Assembly (NCBI GenBank): GCA_036877525.1
Contig: JAZGTH010000020.1
Location: 3,274,501-3,338,500 of the forward strand
From: Chromobotia macracanthus
Taxonomy: Eukaryota > Chordata > Actinopteri > Cypriniformes > Botiidae
DNA length: 64,000 nt
Reading direction: 5' to 3'
This document shows positions 22,617 through 35,202 of this stretch, piece by piece. The notes beneath the pieces are model-generated. The model saw nothing but the letters and a program-made list of their open reading frames with translations. It did no database searches and was not told where the DNA came from. The position numbers and the translations under genes are program-made. Within the stretch, counting starts at the first letter, position 1. The number at the start of each line of letters is the position of its first letter.

Positions 22617-25037
22617 CTGATCCTGTGGATCTCTGGATGCCCCTTTATTCTCTTGCATGTACTGCAGCGTTTGTGTCCCGCTGCTGTCCAGACTAATGAC
22701 GCTCTCACTGCAAGGTCTGACGTATTTCAGATCACTCTTTCTGGAGTCAGTGGTTCTGCAAACCTCATAATTGTACACGTGCTGTAAAGTTCCTGTGCCA
22801 CCTACGTCTGCGTAAAGGGGCGGATAATACGGAATAACTGGAAGATTCGCTCCTGATTTGTAAAACATCCGCTCGCGTCTCCATCTGTAGCATTTGACTG
22901 ACAGTATGGCGATGATAGACACGATAAAGAGAAACGAAACTACCGCCAAAGCCAAGACTAGATAAAAAGTCAGATTGTCGTTGTATTCCTTGTCGTGCGT
23001 AAAGTCAGTGAACTCCGAGAGCACTTCAGGGAAGCTGTCCGCCACCGCCACGTTAACATTGACTGTAGCTGAACGAGAGGGCTGCCCGTTGTCCTCCACT
23101 ACAACAGTGAGTCTTTGTTTCACAGCATCTTTATCTGTCACTTGGCGCACAGTTCTTATCTCTCCATTCTGTAAGCCCACTTCAAACAGCGCCCTGTCTG
23201 TGGCTTTCTGCAGTTTATATGAGAGCCACGCATTCTGTCCAGAGTCCACATCCACTGCCACCACTTTAGTGACCAGATAACCCACATCTGCCGAACGAGG
23301 CACTATTTCAGCCACCACAGAACCACCAGACTGGACCGGATACAGAACCTGAGGCGCGTTGTCATTCTGGTCCTGAATGATGATTTTCACGCTCACGTTG
23401 CTGCTGAGAGGAGGAGAACCTCCATCTTGCGCTTTTACGCGAATGTTAAATTCTTTCGTTTGCTCATAATCAAAAGAACGAACAGCAAGAATTTCTCCGC
23501 TCTCTGCATTTACTGAAACATACGCTGAAGCAGAGACACCATTCACAAGAGCATCTTCTAGAAAATATGAAACGCGCGCGTTATTACCAGAGTCTTTGTC
23601 ATGCGCTTTAACAGATGAAACAGAGACTCCGGGGGCATTATTTTCCATCACATATGCGGTGTATGACTGACGCAGAAAAACAGGGGCGTTATCATTGACA
23701 TCAGAGATCTTCAGATGTAATGTTTTATTAGTGGAGAAAGAGGGCGAGCCCTCATCAGTCGCTGTTATTGTTATATTATATTCAGATATTTTTTCACGGT
23801 CTAATAGCTGATCGGTTACCAACGTGTAGAAATTCGCGGAGGAAGATTTGATACGAAATGGCAGATCAGGATTCACGAAGCACTTAACTTGGCCGTTTTT
23901 ACCGGAGTCTATATCTTTGATGTTGAGCATTGCAATCATGGTATCAGGGGTGCAGTTTTCTGGGATGGGACTGGAGAACGAGATGACGCTGATGACAGGC
24001 GCATTGTCATTAACGTCAGTCAGTTCAATCAGCACTTTGCTATTATCCGTCAGTCCGCCATTATCCATGGCCTCAAGATTCAGTTCATATTGCTTTGACC
24101 TTTCAAAGTCTAGCAGGCCGTTGACGTAAATGTCTCCAGTGTTCGGATCGATTCTAAAAAGGTCCAGATCTTTTCCAGAGCTCTGCGAAAACGAATACGT
24201 CACTTCGCCATTTGCTCCTTTGTCTTTATCTGTAGCGCTCACTGTCAACACCACTGTACCTCCCGGCGCGTTTTCTGCCAAAGAAACTCTGTACACTGAC
24301 TGACTGAATGCGGGGGTATTGTCGTTGGCATCAATGACAGTGACGCTTATCTTAACTGTACCGGATTTTTGAGGGCTGCCTCCATCAAACGCTGTCAGTG
24401 TTAATTTAAGCTCTTCTTCGTGCTCTCGGTCTAGCGGCGACTGCAAAACCATCTCAACATATTTTGTACCATCGGCACGCGACAATTCTTTCAATGAAAA
24501 ATAATCGGTTGACGTCAGTGTGTATTTCTGAAGCGTATTTAAACCCACGTCAGGATCGTGAGCACTGTCTAAGGAAAAGCGCGCACCGGGAACAGCCAGC
24601 TCGCTAATCTGAAAGTTTATCTCCTTTCTAACAAAAACAGGAGCGTGGTCGTTGATATCTAATATTTCGACATCGATTCTATGGAGCTCCATGGGGTTTT
24701 CTAGAATGATCTGAAAATGTAAGGAGCACGGAGACACTTGCGCGCACAGCTCCTCTCTATCTATCCTCTCTTTCACTACCAGAGTCCCTTTATCCACATT
24801 CAGACCGATGTACTCACGACTGTCCTCCGTAAAGATCCGCGCTCGACCAGATTTCAGCCTCTTAACATCCAAACCGAGATCCTGAACGATATTTCCCACC
24901 AGCGAACCCTTTGTCATCTCCTCCGGAACAGAATAACGGACCTGCCCGTGCGCAACGGCCGTGACAAAGACGCACAGCACGAGATGCTGCATTAGCCACG
25001 ATGGGCTTTGGGCTTTAACAGAACAAAGACGAAACAT
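22617..25037 (-). CDS. pcdhg: Gamma-protocadherin variable exon v2
   Basis: Exon of 807 codons. The start is ATG 25037 (MFRLCSVKAQ), with A at -3 and shared with v3 and v4. The frame extends seven codons further only to a TTG. The signal peptide ends at AVAHG before QVRYSVPEEM. EC1 carries CAQVSPC. EC1, late EC4, EC5, EC6, membrane segment and stub match v3 and v4 almost exactly, while EC2, EC3 and early EC4 are its own (KELSRADGTKYVEM, SQSSGKDLDLFRID). EC2 begins after DINDHAP, with H replacing N in the calcium motif, as in v4. The stub end is private: after GTQTL it reads QYMQENKGASRDPQDQ, where most neighbours have THAQREK. It ends CAG followed by GTGAGG. Confidence 0.93.
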
Positions 25038-25463
25038 TCTCCAAATCTTCTCCTTCAATAGAGAATTTGTGACAAAAACTTAAAAACACGCACAAACCGC
25101 AAAATATTGAACCTGTCCAAAAATACCGGACATGCGATGTGTCGACGCGCCCATATACAAGAGAGAGACGGTGTGAAATGAAAGAGATTTTCTGCAGACT
25201 GTATGATGTCAGAAACTGGAGGAGGATCTAAAACAGCATTTTCACCTTCACCAACTGACCAACAGCGTCACTTAGAGCATCAGAGAAATATTACATGGAA
25301 AGTAATATTGTGAGAAAAGGAATAAAAAATATTGAAAGTAAATATGAAATACTGTTAAAATTAAGAAACAATCTGCAGATTAAAAATAAAATTATGGCTT
25401 AAACTGAAGACATTAACGGTATGGTGAAAAGAGTAATATTCACATCCATTAACTTGATCTCAC
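25038..25463. other. Promoter region of v2 and spacer to v3
   Basis: Nearly identical to the region upstream of v4 (30880-31135), apart from the far end, whereas the v3 upstream region differs more. A GTATATGGG stretch near 25150 in transcript sense may act as a TATA-like site. Confidence 0.5.
25254..25278 (-). promoter_or_regulatory. Conserved promoter element of v2
   Basis: In transcript sense CTAAGTGACGCTGTTGGTC, followed by AGT. Its core CGCTGTTGGTCAGT is shared with v4 and, with C for A before it, with v7 to v13. Confidence 0.8.
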
Positions 25464-27902
25464 CTGATCAAAAGAATCATCATTCCGTTTCTCTCTCTGC
25501 GCATGCGTGAGCGTCTGTGTCCCACTGCTGTCCAGACTAATGACGCTCTCACTGCAAGGTCTGACGTATTTCAGATCACTCTTTCTGGAGTCAGTGGTTC
25601 TGCAAACCTCATAATTGTACACGTGCTGTAAAGTTCCTGTGCCACCTACGTCTGCGTAAAGGGGCGGATAATACGGAATAACTGGAAGATTCGCTCCAGA
25701 TTTGTAAAACATCCGCTCGCGTCTCCATCTGTAGCATTTGACTGACAGTATGGCGATGATAGACACGATAAAGAGAAACGAAACTACCGCCAAAGCCAAG
25801 ACTAGATAAAACGTCAGATTGTCGTTGTATTCCTTGTCGTGAGTAAAGTCAGTGAACTCCGAGAGCACTTCAGGGAAGCTGTCCGCCACCGCCACGTTCA
25901 CATTGACTGTAGCTGAACGAGAGGGCTGCCCGTTGTCCTCCACTACAACAGTGAGTCTTTGTTTCACAGCATCTTTATCTGTCACTTGGCGCACAGTTCT
26001 TATTTCTCCATTCTGTAAGCCCACTTCAAACAGCGCCCTGTCTGTGGCTTTCTGCAGTTTATATGAGAGCCACGCATTCTGTCCAGAGTCCACATCCACT
26101 GCCACCACTTTAGTGACCAGATAACCCACATCTGCCGAACGAGGCACTATTTCAGCCACCACAGAACCACCAGACTGGACCGGATACAGAACCTGAGGCG
26201 CGTTGTCATTCTGATCCTGAATGATTATTTTCACGCTCACGTTGCTGCTGAGAGGAGGAGAACCTCCATCTTGCGCTTTTACGCGAATGTTAAATTCTTT
26301 CGTTTGCTCATAATCAAAAGAACGAACAGCAAGAATTTCTCCGCTCTCTGCATTTACTGAAACATACGCTGAAGCAGAGACACCATTCACAAGAGCATCT
26401 TCTAGAAAATATGAAACGCGCGCGTTATTACCAGAGTCTTTGTCATGCGCTTTAACAGATGAAACAGAGACTCCGGGGGAATTATTTTCCATCACATATG
26501 CGGTGTATGACTGACGCAGAAAAACAGGGGCGTTATCATTGACATCAGAGATCTTCAGATGTAATGTTTTATTAGTGGAGAAAGAGGGCGAGCCCTCATC
26601 AGTCGCTGTTATTGTTATATTATATTCAGATATTTTTTCACGGTCTAACAGCTGATCGGTTATGACACTATAGAAATTCGAGGCGGATGTCTTTATTTTA
26701 AAAGGCAAACGTGGATCAATCGAGCATTTAACTTGTCCGTTTCTTCCTGTATCCAAATCTTTGACATTAAGCATCGCTATCACGGTCTCCGGTTCTGCGT
26801 CCTCAGGTATTGCGTTAGAGAATGACATCAGGCTTATCACAGGCGCATTGTCGTTTACGTCGGTCACTTCAACAAGCACTTTACACGTATCTGTTAATCC
26901 ACCTTTATCAGTGGCTTCTATGTCTAATTCGTAGTATTTGGATATCTCGAAATTTAAACGATCTCTAACTCTGATCTCACCTTTGGAAGGGTCAATGTCG
27001 AAAAGATTTGAAAGACCGGTGCTGCTCTGAGAAAAAGAATATTCAATGTCACCGTTTGTTCCCTCGTCTGCATCTGTGGCAGAAACCGCTGTTACAAGCG
27101 AGCCCAAAGGCGTGTTTTCGGGCAGACTAACCCGATAGACGGAGTGGGTGAAAGACGGGGCGTTATCGTTTGCATCAAGAACGATAATATTGATCTTAAT
27201 GGCACCAGATTTCGGAGGACTGCCTCCGTCATATGCTGTTAAAACCAACTTGTGCTCGCTTTCTTTCTCTCTGTCTAACGGCGTTTGCAGCACCATCTCT
27301 ACGTATTTAGTGCCATCAGGGCGAGACAATGATTTCAGCGCGAAATGATCGCTGGGATTCAGTTTATAAGTCTGGAGTGAATTTAGACCTACATCTGGAT
27401 CTTTGGCGCTTTCCAAAGAGTATCGAGCGCCTTGAATTGATGATTCGATTATTTGAAAATTCATCTCTTTCTTCATAAACAGAGGAGCATTATCATTAAT
27501 ATCTAATATTTCGACATCAATTCTATGCAGCTCCATGGGGTTTTCTAGAATGATCTGAAAATGTAAGGAGCACGGAGACACTTGCGCGCACAGCTCCTCT
27601 CTATCTATCCTCTCTTTCACTACCAGAGTCCCTTTATCCACATTCAGACCGATGTACTCACGACTGTCCTCCGTAAAGATCCGCGCTCGACCAGATTTCA
27701 GCCTCTTAACATCCAAACCGAGATCCTGAACGATATTTCCCACCAGCGAGCCCTTTGTCATCTCCTCCGGAACAGAATAACGGACCTGCCCGTGCGCAAC
27801 GGCCGTGACAAAGACGCACAGCACGAGATGCTGCATTAGCAACGATGCAATCCGTGTCGAAGATTCGCCTCTTTGGGCTTTAACAGAACAAAGACGAAAC
27901 AT
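25464..27902 (-). CDS. pcdhg: Gamma-protocadherin variable exon v3
   Basis: Exon of 813 codons. The start is ATG 27902; an in-frame stop lies four codons upstream, which fixes MFRLCSVKAQ as the subgroup start. The leader has extra residues (RGESSTRIASL) compared with v2 and v4. EC1 is identical to v2. EC2 to early EC4 are distinct (EMNFQIIESSIQGARYSLES, SSTGLSNLFDIDPSKG). Late EC4 to stub matches v2 and v4. The stub ends THAQREKRNDDSFDQ, then CAG followed by GTGAGA. The six repeats, the CX5C motif in EC1 and the membrane segment are all intact. Confidence 0.93.
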
Positions 27903-28081
27903 TCTCCAAATCTTCTAATCTAATACAGAAGACGAGACAACGTTAAATCTGTGCCAAAGTACTCTGCATCTGATGTGTGGACGCGTCCGTACAAGAAAGA
28001 GACGGTCTGAAATGAGATTTTCTGCAGACTGTATGATGTCAGAACTGGAGGAGGATCTAAAACAGCATTTTACCTTCACAC

Positions 28082-28106
28082 ACTGACCGACAGCGTCACT
28101 TAGAGC
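28082..28106 (-). promoter_or_regulatory. Conserved promoter element of v3
   Basis: In transcript sense AAGTGACGCTGTCGGTCAGT. One base differs from v2 and v4 (GTCGG for GTTGG). Confidence 0.8.
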
Positions 28107-28356
28107 ATCAGAGAAATATTACATCGCAAATAATTTCTGGATGTAAATACATGAAGCAAATGCGTAAAGAGGCAATTTTTTGGTTTCGTTAGAGGTTAAT
28201 TATTTAAAAAATAGTAAAATTAAAACAAGAGAAAATATAGTAGAAAAATACAGGTTTGCAAAGTAAAAGTAAAAATATTATTGAGGAGAAAAAGAAGTAG
28301 AAACATAACACACAAAAGTTGCATAAATTGCATATTTGCATATTCGCATCACACCT

Positions 28357-28359
<3 letters not shown>

Positions 28360-28395
<36 letters not shown>
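28360..28395 (+). repeat. (CA)n simple repeat
   Basis: Uninterrupted CA tract about 70 bases beyond the v4 donor. A longer tract sits at the matching place downstream of v5. Confidence 0.9.
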
Positions 28396-28396
<1 letters not shown>

Positions 28397-28464
28397 AATC
28401 GCCAAGAGTAAATAATAAAATATTTCGCACAAATTTTAAGTCATACCTGTTCACCCGATCTCAC

Positions 28465-30879
28465 GTGATCAAAGGAGTCATCGTTATTATGTCTCTGCGC
28501 ATGCGTGAGCGTCTGTGTCCCACTGCTGTCCAGACTAATGACGCTCTCACTGCAAGGTCTGACGTATTTCAGATCACTCTTTCTGGAGTCAGTGGTTCTG
28601 CAAACCTCATAATTGTACACGTGCTGTAAAGTTCCTGTGCCGCCTACGTCTGCGTAAAGGGGCGGATAATACGGAATAACTGGAAGATTCGCTCCTGATT
28701 TGTAAAACATCCGCTCGCGTCTCCATCTGTAGCATTTGACTGACAGTATGGCGATGATAGACACGATAAAGAGAAACGAAACTACAGCCAAAGCCAAGAC
28801 TAGATAAAACGTCAGATTGTCGTTGTATTCCTTGTCGTGCGTAAAGTCAGTGAACTCCGAGAGCACTTCAGGGAAGCTGTCCGCCACCGCCACGTTAACA
28901 TTGACTGTAGCTGAACGAGAGGGCTGCCCGTTGTCCTCCACTACAACAGTGAGTCTTTGTTTCACAGCATCTTTATCTGTCACTTGGCGCACAGTTCTTA
29001 TTTCTCCATTCTGTAAGCCCACTTCAAACAGCGCCCTGTCTGTGGCTTTCTGCAGTTTATATGAGAGCCACGCATTCTGTCCAGAGTCCACATCCACTGC
29101 CACCACTTTAGTGACCAGATAACCCACATCTGCCGAACGAGGCACTATTTCAGCCACCACAGAACCACCAGACTGGACCGGATACAGAACCTGAGGCGCG
29201 TTGTCATTCTGGTCCTGAATGATGATTTTCACGCTCACGTTGCTGCTGAGAGGAGGAGAACCTCCATCTTGCGCTTTTACGCGAATGTTAAACTCTTTCG
29301 TTTGCTCATAATCAAAAGAACGAACAGCAAGAATTTCTCCGCTCTCTGCATTTACTGAAACATACGCTGAAGCAGAGACACCATTCACAAGAGCATCTTC
29401 TAGAAAATATGAAACGCGCGCGTTATTACCAGAGTCTTTGTCATGCGCTTTAACAGATGAAACAGAGACTCCGGGGGAATTATTTTCCATCACATATGCG
29501 GTGTATGACTGACGCAGAAAAACAGGGGAGTTATCATTGACATCAGAGATCTTCAGATGTAATGTTTTATTAGTGGAGAAAGAGGGCGAGCCCTCATCAG
29601 TCGCTGTTATTGTTATATTATATTCAGAAACTGTCTCGCGATCCAAAACCTCGTCAGTGACCAGACTGTAATAATTTGGAGTGGATGACTTTATTTTAAA
29701 AGGCAAAGTGTGCGGAATATAACATCTTACTGCTCCGTTTTTACCCGAATCCAAATCTTTGACATTCAGCATCGCTATAACAGTTTCCGGAGCTGAGTCT
29801 TCAAGCACAGGATTTGAGAATGAAATTACACTAATTATAGGCGAATTGTCGTTTATATCAGTCACCTCGATGTGCACTTTGCTAGTGTCCCTTAATCCTC
29901 CTCTGTCTGTAGCTTCTGTGTGTAATTCATATTTTTTATACTTCTCGAAATCTAATTGGCCGTTCACTGCAATATCACCGGTAACAGAATCGATTTTGAA
30001 CAGGTCAGATGCGCTTTGACTGGTCTGAGAAAAAGAATATCTAACCTCTCCGTTGGACCCCATGTCTCCATCCGTTGCACTGACCCGTAAAACAATGGAT
30101 CCTTCTGAAATACTCTCTGGAATAGATGCTCTGTAGACTGACTGACTGAAAACGGGCGCATTGTCATTTGCATCTAAAACGATTACGTTTATCTTTACGG
30201 TTCCAGTTTTCTGTGGGTTTCCGCCATCGAATGCAGTTAAGATCAATTTATGTTCGCCCGCAATTTCTCTGTCTAGAGGCTTCTGCAAAATCATCTCTAC
30301 GTATTTTGTATCGTCCAGATGAGCAGGCGTTTTAACTGCGAAATGATCGGATGGGTGTAGTTTATACATCTGAAGCGAATTTAGACCTACATCTGGATCG
30401 TGAGCACTGTCGATTGAGAATCGAGCCCCAGACAAAGCGGATTCACTCATTTCCAATGTAATATCTTTTTTCATAAATACAGGAGCGTGGTCATTGATAT
30501 CTAATATTTCGACATCGATTCTATGCAGCTCCATGGGGTTTTCTAGAATGATCTGAAAATGTAAGGAGCACGGAGACACTTGCGCGCACAGCTCCTCTCT
30601 ATCTATCCTCTCTTTCACTACCAGAGTCCCTTTATCCACATTCAGACCGATGTACTCACGACTGTCCTCCGTAAAGATCCGCGCTCGACCAGATTTCAGC
30701 CTCTTAACATCCAAACCGAGATCCTGAACGATATTTCCCACCAGCGAGCCCTTTGTCATCTCCTCCGGAACAGAATAACGGACCTGCCCGTGCGCAACGG
30801 CCGTGACAAAGACGCACAGCACGAGATGCTGCATTAGCCACGATGGGCTTTGGGCATTAACAGAACAAAGACGAAACAT
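28465..30879 (-). CDS. pcdhg: Gamma-protocadherin variable exon v4, altered donor
   Basis: Exon of 805 codons to the usual junction, starting at ATG 30879 (MFRLCSVNAQ). EC1 is identical to v2 and v3. EC2 to early EC4 are its own (HLDDTKYVEM, SQTSQSASDLFKID). Late EC4 to stub matches the subgroup. The usual final codon CAG is CAC here, so the junction reads CAC followed by GTGAGA and would insert histidine. Six codons further on, still in frame, GAACAG is followed by GTATGA at 28441-28446, a second possible donor that would add VRSGEQ and end the exon at 28447. v5 carries both donors with the first one intact. The rest of the frame is whole. Confidence 0.9.
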
Positions 30880-31095
30880 TCTCCAAATCTTCTCCTTCAA
30901 TAGAGACTTTATGACAAAAACTTAAAAACACGCACAAACCGCAAAATATTGAACCTGTCCAAAAATACCGGACATGCGATGTGTCGACGCGCCCATATAC
31001 AAGAGAGAGACGGTGTGAAATGAAAGAGATTTTCTGCAGACTGTATGATGTCAGAAACTGGAGGAGGATCTAAAACAGCATTTTAACCTTCACCA

Positions 31096-31120
31096 ACTGA
31101 CCAACAGCGTCACTTAGAGC
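31096..31120 (-). promoter_or_regulatory. Conserved promoter element of v4
   Basis: Same sequence as at v2 (AAGTGACGCTGTTGGTCAGT in transcript sense), about 220 bases upstream of the start. Confidence 0.8.
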
Positions 31121-31331
31121 ATCAGAGAAATATTACATTGCAAAACTGTCTTGATGCTGATTTATCGCAATTTCTTTGTTTTTGTAAAATGTATTCATTA
31201 ATTTTTACAAATAACCAATAATTAAGTAAAATAAATGAAAATATTGAAAGATATTTGGAAAGAAAGTGAAAATATCTAGATACGACCTAACAGTCTCTAA
31301 CATCGTGTTGTATCCTTGCATAACCTATTTA

Positions 31332-31379
<48 letters not shown>

Positions 31380-31405
31380 CACACACACACACACACATAC
31401 ACACA
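31332..31405 (+). repeat. (CA)n simple repeat
   Basis: The longest CA tract of the window, with a few interruptions, about 55 bases from the second possible donor of v5. Confidence 0.95.
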
Positions 31406-31477
31406 AAACAATCAGCAGGAGAAAATAATAAAATATTCCGCACAAACTTTAAGTCATACCTGTTCACCCGATCTCAC

Positions 31478-33850
31478 CTGATCAAAGGAGTCACCATTAT
31501 TATGTCTCTGCGCATGCGTGAGCGTCTGTGTTCCACTGCTGTCCAGACTAATGACGCTCTCACTGCAAGGTCTGACGTATTTCAGATCACTCTTTCTGGA
31601 GTCAGTGGTTCTGCAAACCTCATAATTGTACACGTGCTGTAAAGTTCCTGTGCCGCCTACGTCTGCGTAAAGGGGCGGATAATACGGAATAACTGGAAGA
31701 TTCGCTCCTGATTTGTAAAACAACCGCTCGCGTCTCCATCTGTAGCATTTGACTGACAGTATGGCGATGATAGATACGATAAAGAGAAACGAAACTACAG
31801 CCAAAGCCAAGACTAGATAAAACGTCAGGCTGTCGTTGTATTCCTTGTCGTGCGTAAAGTCAGTGAACTCCGAGAGCACTTCAGGGAAGCTGTCCGCCAC
31901 CGCCACGTTGACATTGACTGTAGCTGAACGAGAGGGCTGCCCGTTGTCCTCCACTACAACAGTGAGTCTTTGTTTCACAGCATCTTTATCTGTCACTTGG
32001 CGCACAGTTCTTATCTCTCCATTCTGTAAGCCCACTTCAAACAGCGCCCTGTCTGTGGCTTTCTGCAGTTTATATGAGAGCCACGCATTCTGTCCAGAGT
32101 CCACATCCACTGCCACCACTTTAGTCACCAGATAACCCACATCTGCCGAACGAGGCACTATTTCAGCCACCACAGAACCACCAGACTGGACCGGATACAG
32201 AACCTGAGGCGCGTTGTCATTCTGGTCCTGAATGATGATTTTCACGCTCACGTTGCTGCTGAGAGGAGGAGAACCTCCATCTTGCGCTTTTACGCGGAAC
32301 TGGAAATCTTTGATCTGCTCGTAATCAAATGATCGCACTGCCTGTATGACTCCACTATCAGCACTGACGGACACTAACGAGGAGACGGGCGCTCCGTTAA
32401 CCGAGGAGTCCTCCAGTATGTAAGACACACGAGCATTCTGGTTAAAATCTGCGTCTCTGGCTCTGACTGTCAGGATGGAAAGACCCGGTGTGTTGTTTTC
32501 CTGAACAAACGCCTCATAAGAGCTTTTCTCAAAAACAGGCGCGTTATCATTCACATCTGATATCTGTAAGGTGAGAGTGACGCTGCTGGAGAGAGAGGGC
32601 ACGCCCTCATCAGCGCACGTCACACTGATATTATACTGAGACTCTCTCTCCCGATCTAAATCACCATCTGTGATTAAACTCAAAAAATTATTGCCTGTCG
32701 GTTTTAGTGTAAAAGGAATGTCTCTGTCTATATAGCATGTGACCTTTCCGTTGTCACCGGTGTCAAAATCTTGAACGGTTAATATCGCAACAACAGTGCC
32801 AAGTTTAGAATCCTCTAATAAAACATTTGTTCTGGACATGATGCTAATTGCAGGTACATTATCATTAACGTCAGTGACATCGAGAATTATTTTACACGAA
32901 TCTGAATGTCCGCCTTGGTCTTTGGCCTGGACATCAATGTGATAGATTTTGTGTTTTTCATAATCCACGTTTCCAACTAATGTCACTGCTCCTGTTTTGT
33001 CATCTACCTTAAACAAATCATGTGCACCGTCAGAAGAAATAGAAAACGTTATTATGCCGTTAGAGCCCAGATCCGCATCGGATGCTGTAACTGTGGTTAA
33101 AACGGTGCCAGTTGGTGCGTTTTCGGCGATGCTCGCTCTGTATAATGTCTGACCGCAAACGGGTTCATTATCGTTGGCGTCCAAAACGGTAATTTGTATT
33201 TGCATTGATCCTGTCAGCTGAGGATCTCCGCCATCCTTTGCAGTCAGTAAAAGTGCGACATGGTCCTGCGTTTCTCTATCTAATGGCTTCTGTAATACCA
33301 TTTCGACAGCTTTACCACCATCAGGTTGATTGTGCAGTTTTAAAACAAAAAAATCGTTCGAGCTAAGACTGTAGTCTTGAAGTCCGTTAAGACCAACATC
33401 CGGGTCGTTCGCTTTGTCTAAGGTAAATCTAGCCCCCGCTTTTGCAATTTCATTTATGTCAAATTTCATTTCGCTTTTTTTAAAGGTTGGTGCATTATCG
33501 TTGATATCTGTGATCTCTACTGTGGTCGAGTAAAACTCTAGGGGATTTTCTAAAATAATCTGTAGATGCAGAGCGCAAGGCGTTGTCTGTCCGCACAGCG
33601 CCTCTCGGTCTATTCTCTCTTTGATAAGGAGGACTCCTCTGTCTTTATTCAGCTCGATGTATTCAGCGCTGTCTCCTGTATAAATACGAGCTTTACCGGA
33701 TTTCAGTCGCTTTAAATCTAAACCCAAATCCTGCGCTATGTTACCGACTAAAGAGCCTTTCGCCATTTCCTCAGGAATGGAGTAACTGACCTGCCCGAGA
33801 GCTGAACTGAGAGAGAGAAACCAGATAAACAGCAGTACTTGCCGCGCCAT
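31478..33850 (-). CDS. pcdhg: Gamma-protocadherin variable exon v5
   Basis: Exon of 791 codons from ATG 33850 (MARQVLLFIWFLSLSSALG, then QVSYSIPEEM). ATGs at 33865 and 33880 are also in frame. MARQ is chosen because it has AACAATGG context and because v12 lacks the ATG five codons upstream. EC1 has C86 and C92 as CGQTTPC. EC2 to EC4 are almost the same as v6 (KLHNQPDGGKAVEM, DANDNEPVCG). Late EC4 to stub matches v6 to v13. The membrane segment lies about 120 residues from the end. The stub ends in the same DSFDQ as v3. The donor is CAG followed by GTGAGA, with a second in-frame CAG followed by GTATGA 18 bases further on. The exon is the left copy of a recent tandem duplication with v6. Confidence 0.93.
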
Positions 33851-34128
33851 TGTTCTGTCCGACATTCTGCAGATGACCATGAAAGGAAGATGAAGGTAGA
33901 TACAATTGACAACAATTCAACAAAAACGAGATGAAATCATGTATATATCCAAAGCGAAAACTTAAAAGCTCTTCAATTCCAGTAAAAACGCTAGGTTAAA
34001 GCTCCACGGTTTACGCTCTCTCTTCTCTTCATAAGACTGTGTGCTTCGCTTCCGTCTCTCTCTCTCTCTAATAATATGGAGATGACGGGGGTGGAACTGC
34101 TGCAAATCTGCTCTGTAAACTGTGACAC

Positions 34129-34155
34129 GTTGAACAACAGCGGCACTATGAGTCC
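34129..34155 (-). promoter_or_regulatory. Conserved promoter element of v5
   Basis: In transcript sense ATAGTGCCGCTGTTGTTCAA. The right side departs from the usual GGTCAGT (GTTCAAC). Confidence 0.7.
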
Positions 34156-34507
34156 ATTCTGATGAAATACAGAAACAACCAAATCGATCCACTTTACACC
34201 CATTTTCCCCCCAAAACACAACTAAAAACTACTAATAGCAGATGTGTCACCAGAATTAAAACACAATCACTATAAAGCTAAAGCACGTAACGAGTCTGAC
34301 CGAATATGAAAGATTAAACCAAAAAAACATAAGCAGAGAGAAACGAGAAGTTGCGTACCTAAACTTATCCGCAAATTCGCTAATCAGAAATAAATAAAAA
34401 ATTAAAAAACGCATTATACAACATGAAAGGGATTCTAACTAATGAAACCGTATCACTGAAAACATTACACAGGATAAAAGATAAAAAAAAAGACAATACA
34501 GAGGAGG

Positions 34508-34561
34508 CATGATGAGATATATGAAGGACAGACCGCACTTCAGCACCATGGCCAGAGAATC
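34508..34561. other. Spacer element, diverged copy
   Basis: The plus strand reads GACCGCACTTCAGCACCATG and continues GCCAGAGAATC. It aligns with GACTGCATTTCAGAACCATG in the spacers of v7 to v12. Confidence 0.55.
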
Positions 34562-34821
34562 AAAGCCAAGCTGCGATTAAAGCTGCATTAAAATGACTTC
34601 CTGGAAAGAAAGAGGAAAAACATCCACGGCAATAAATAAATAGAAACGAAAAATGTGTGCCGTTAAACATTGGAAAAATTAGTGATGGAAAATAAAACAC
34701 GAGAAAACAATATATGCTGTCGGACATTTACACTTAGAAAGATAAATGATGAACTAATTTCTTCCTAATTATGTATGAAAACTATAAAAATATGGGAAAA
34801 GAAACCAACAGATGGAATTAC

Positions 34822-34846
34822 TCCATTTCAGAACCATGGTCAAAGG
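34822..34846. other. Spacer element, second short copy
   Basis: The plus strand reads CCATTTCAGAACCATGGTCA. The core equals that of the v9 and v11 to v12 spacers, but without the long flanks. Confidence 0.5.
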
Positions 34847-35202
34847 AACTACATAACACTTAAAACGGGGAAGTTAAACTGTCGAAAATGGTGGAACACT
34901 AGTTGATAAACATGGATTTAAAGAACTAAAAAAAACAATTAACGAAATATAAATCATATAACTGCAAAACAAACTTCAATGTACACGCGTTCCCTAAAAT
35001 TCAGTGCTATACGCCAGATGACAAACGTTCCAGATTTAAATGCACATGAAAGAATGAAACATTAACAAAAAGGATATCAACCATGGTCACAGCTTCTGAA
35101 TCTCGTAAAACACGTTAATGCAAGCATATATAAAACCTTAAATACACACAAAAATAAACACGCACTTCTAAACAAGAGAATGAAATGCACAGTAAAGCTC
35201 AC

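Larger units (their letters stand above)
27903..28464. other. Promoter region of v3 and spacer to v4
   Basis: Contains the v3 promoter element and a CA tract at 28360-28395. No exon is seen. Confidence 0.5.
30880..31477. other. Promoter region of v4 and spacer to v5
   Basis: The first 250 bases copy the v2 upstream region closely. A long CA tract follows at 31332-31405. No exon is seen. Confidence 0.5.
33851..35202. other. Promoter region of v5 and spacer to v6
   Basis: Nearly identical to 37582-38933 at an offset of 3731 bases with only scattered changes. It holds the v5 promoter element and two copies of the ACCATGG-centred spacer element (34508 and 34822). No exon is seen. Confidence 0.6.

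Noticed and set aside
31836..32135. Plus-strand frames of about 100 codons repeated at every variable exon
   Set aside because: Antisense shadows of the homogenised EC6-to-membrane block. They recur because the block is copied, not because they are genes.
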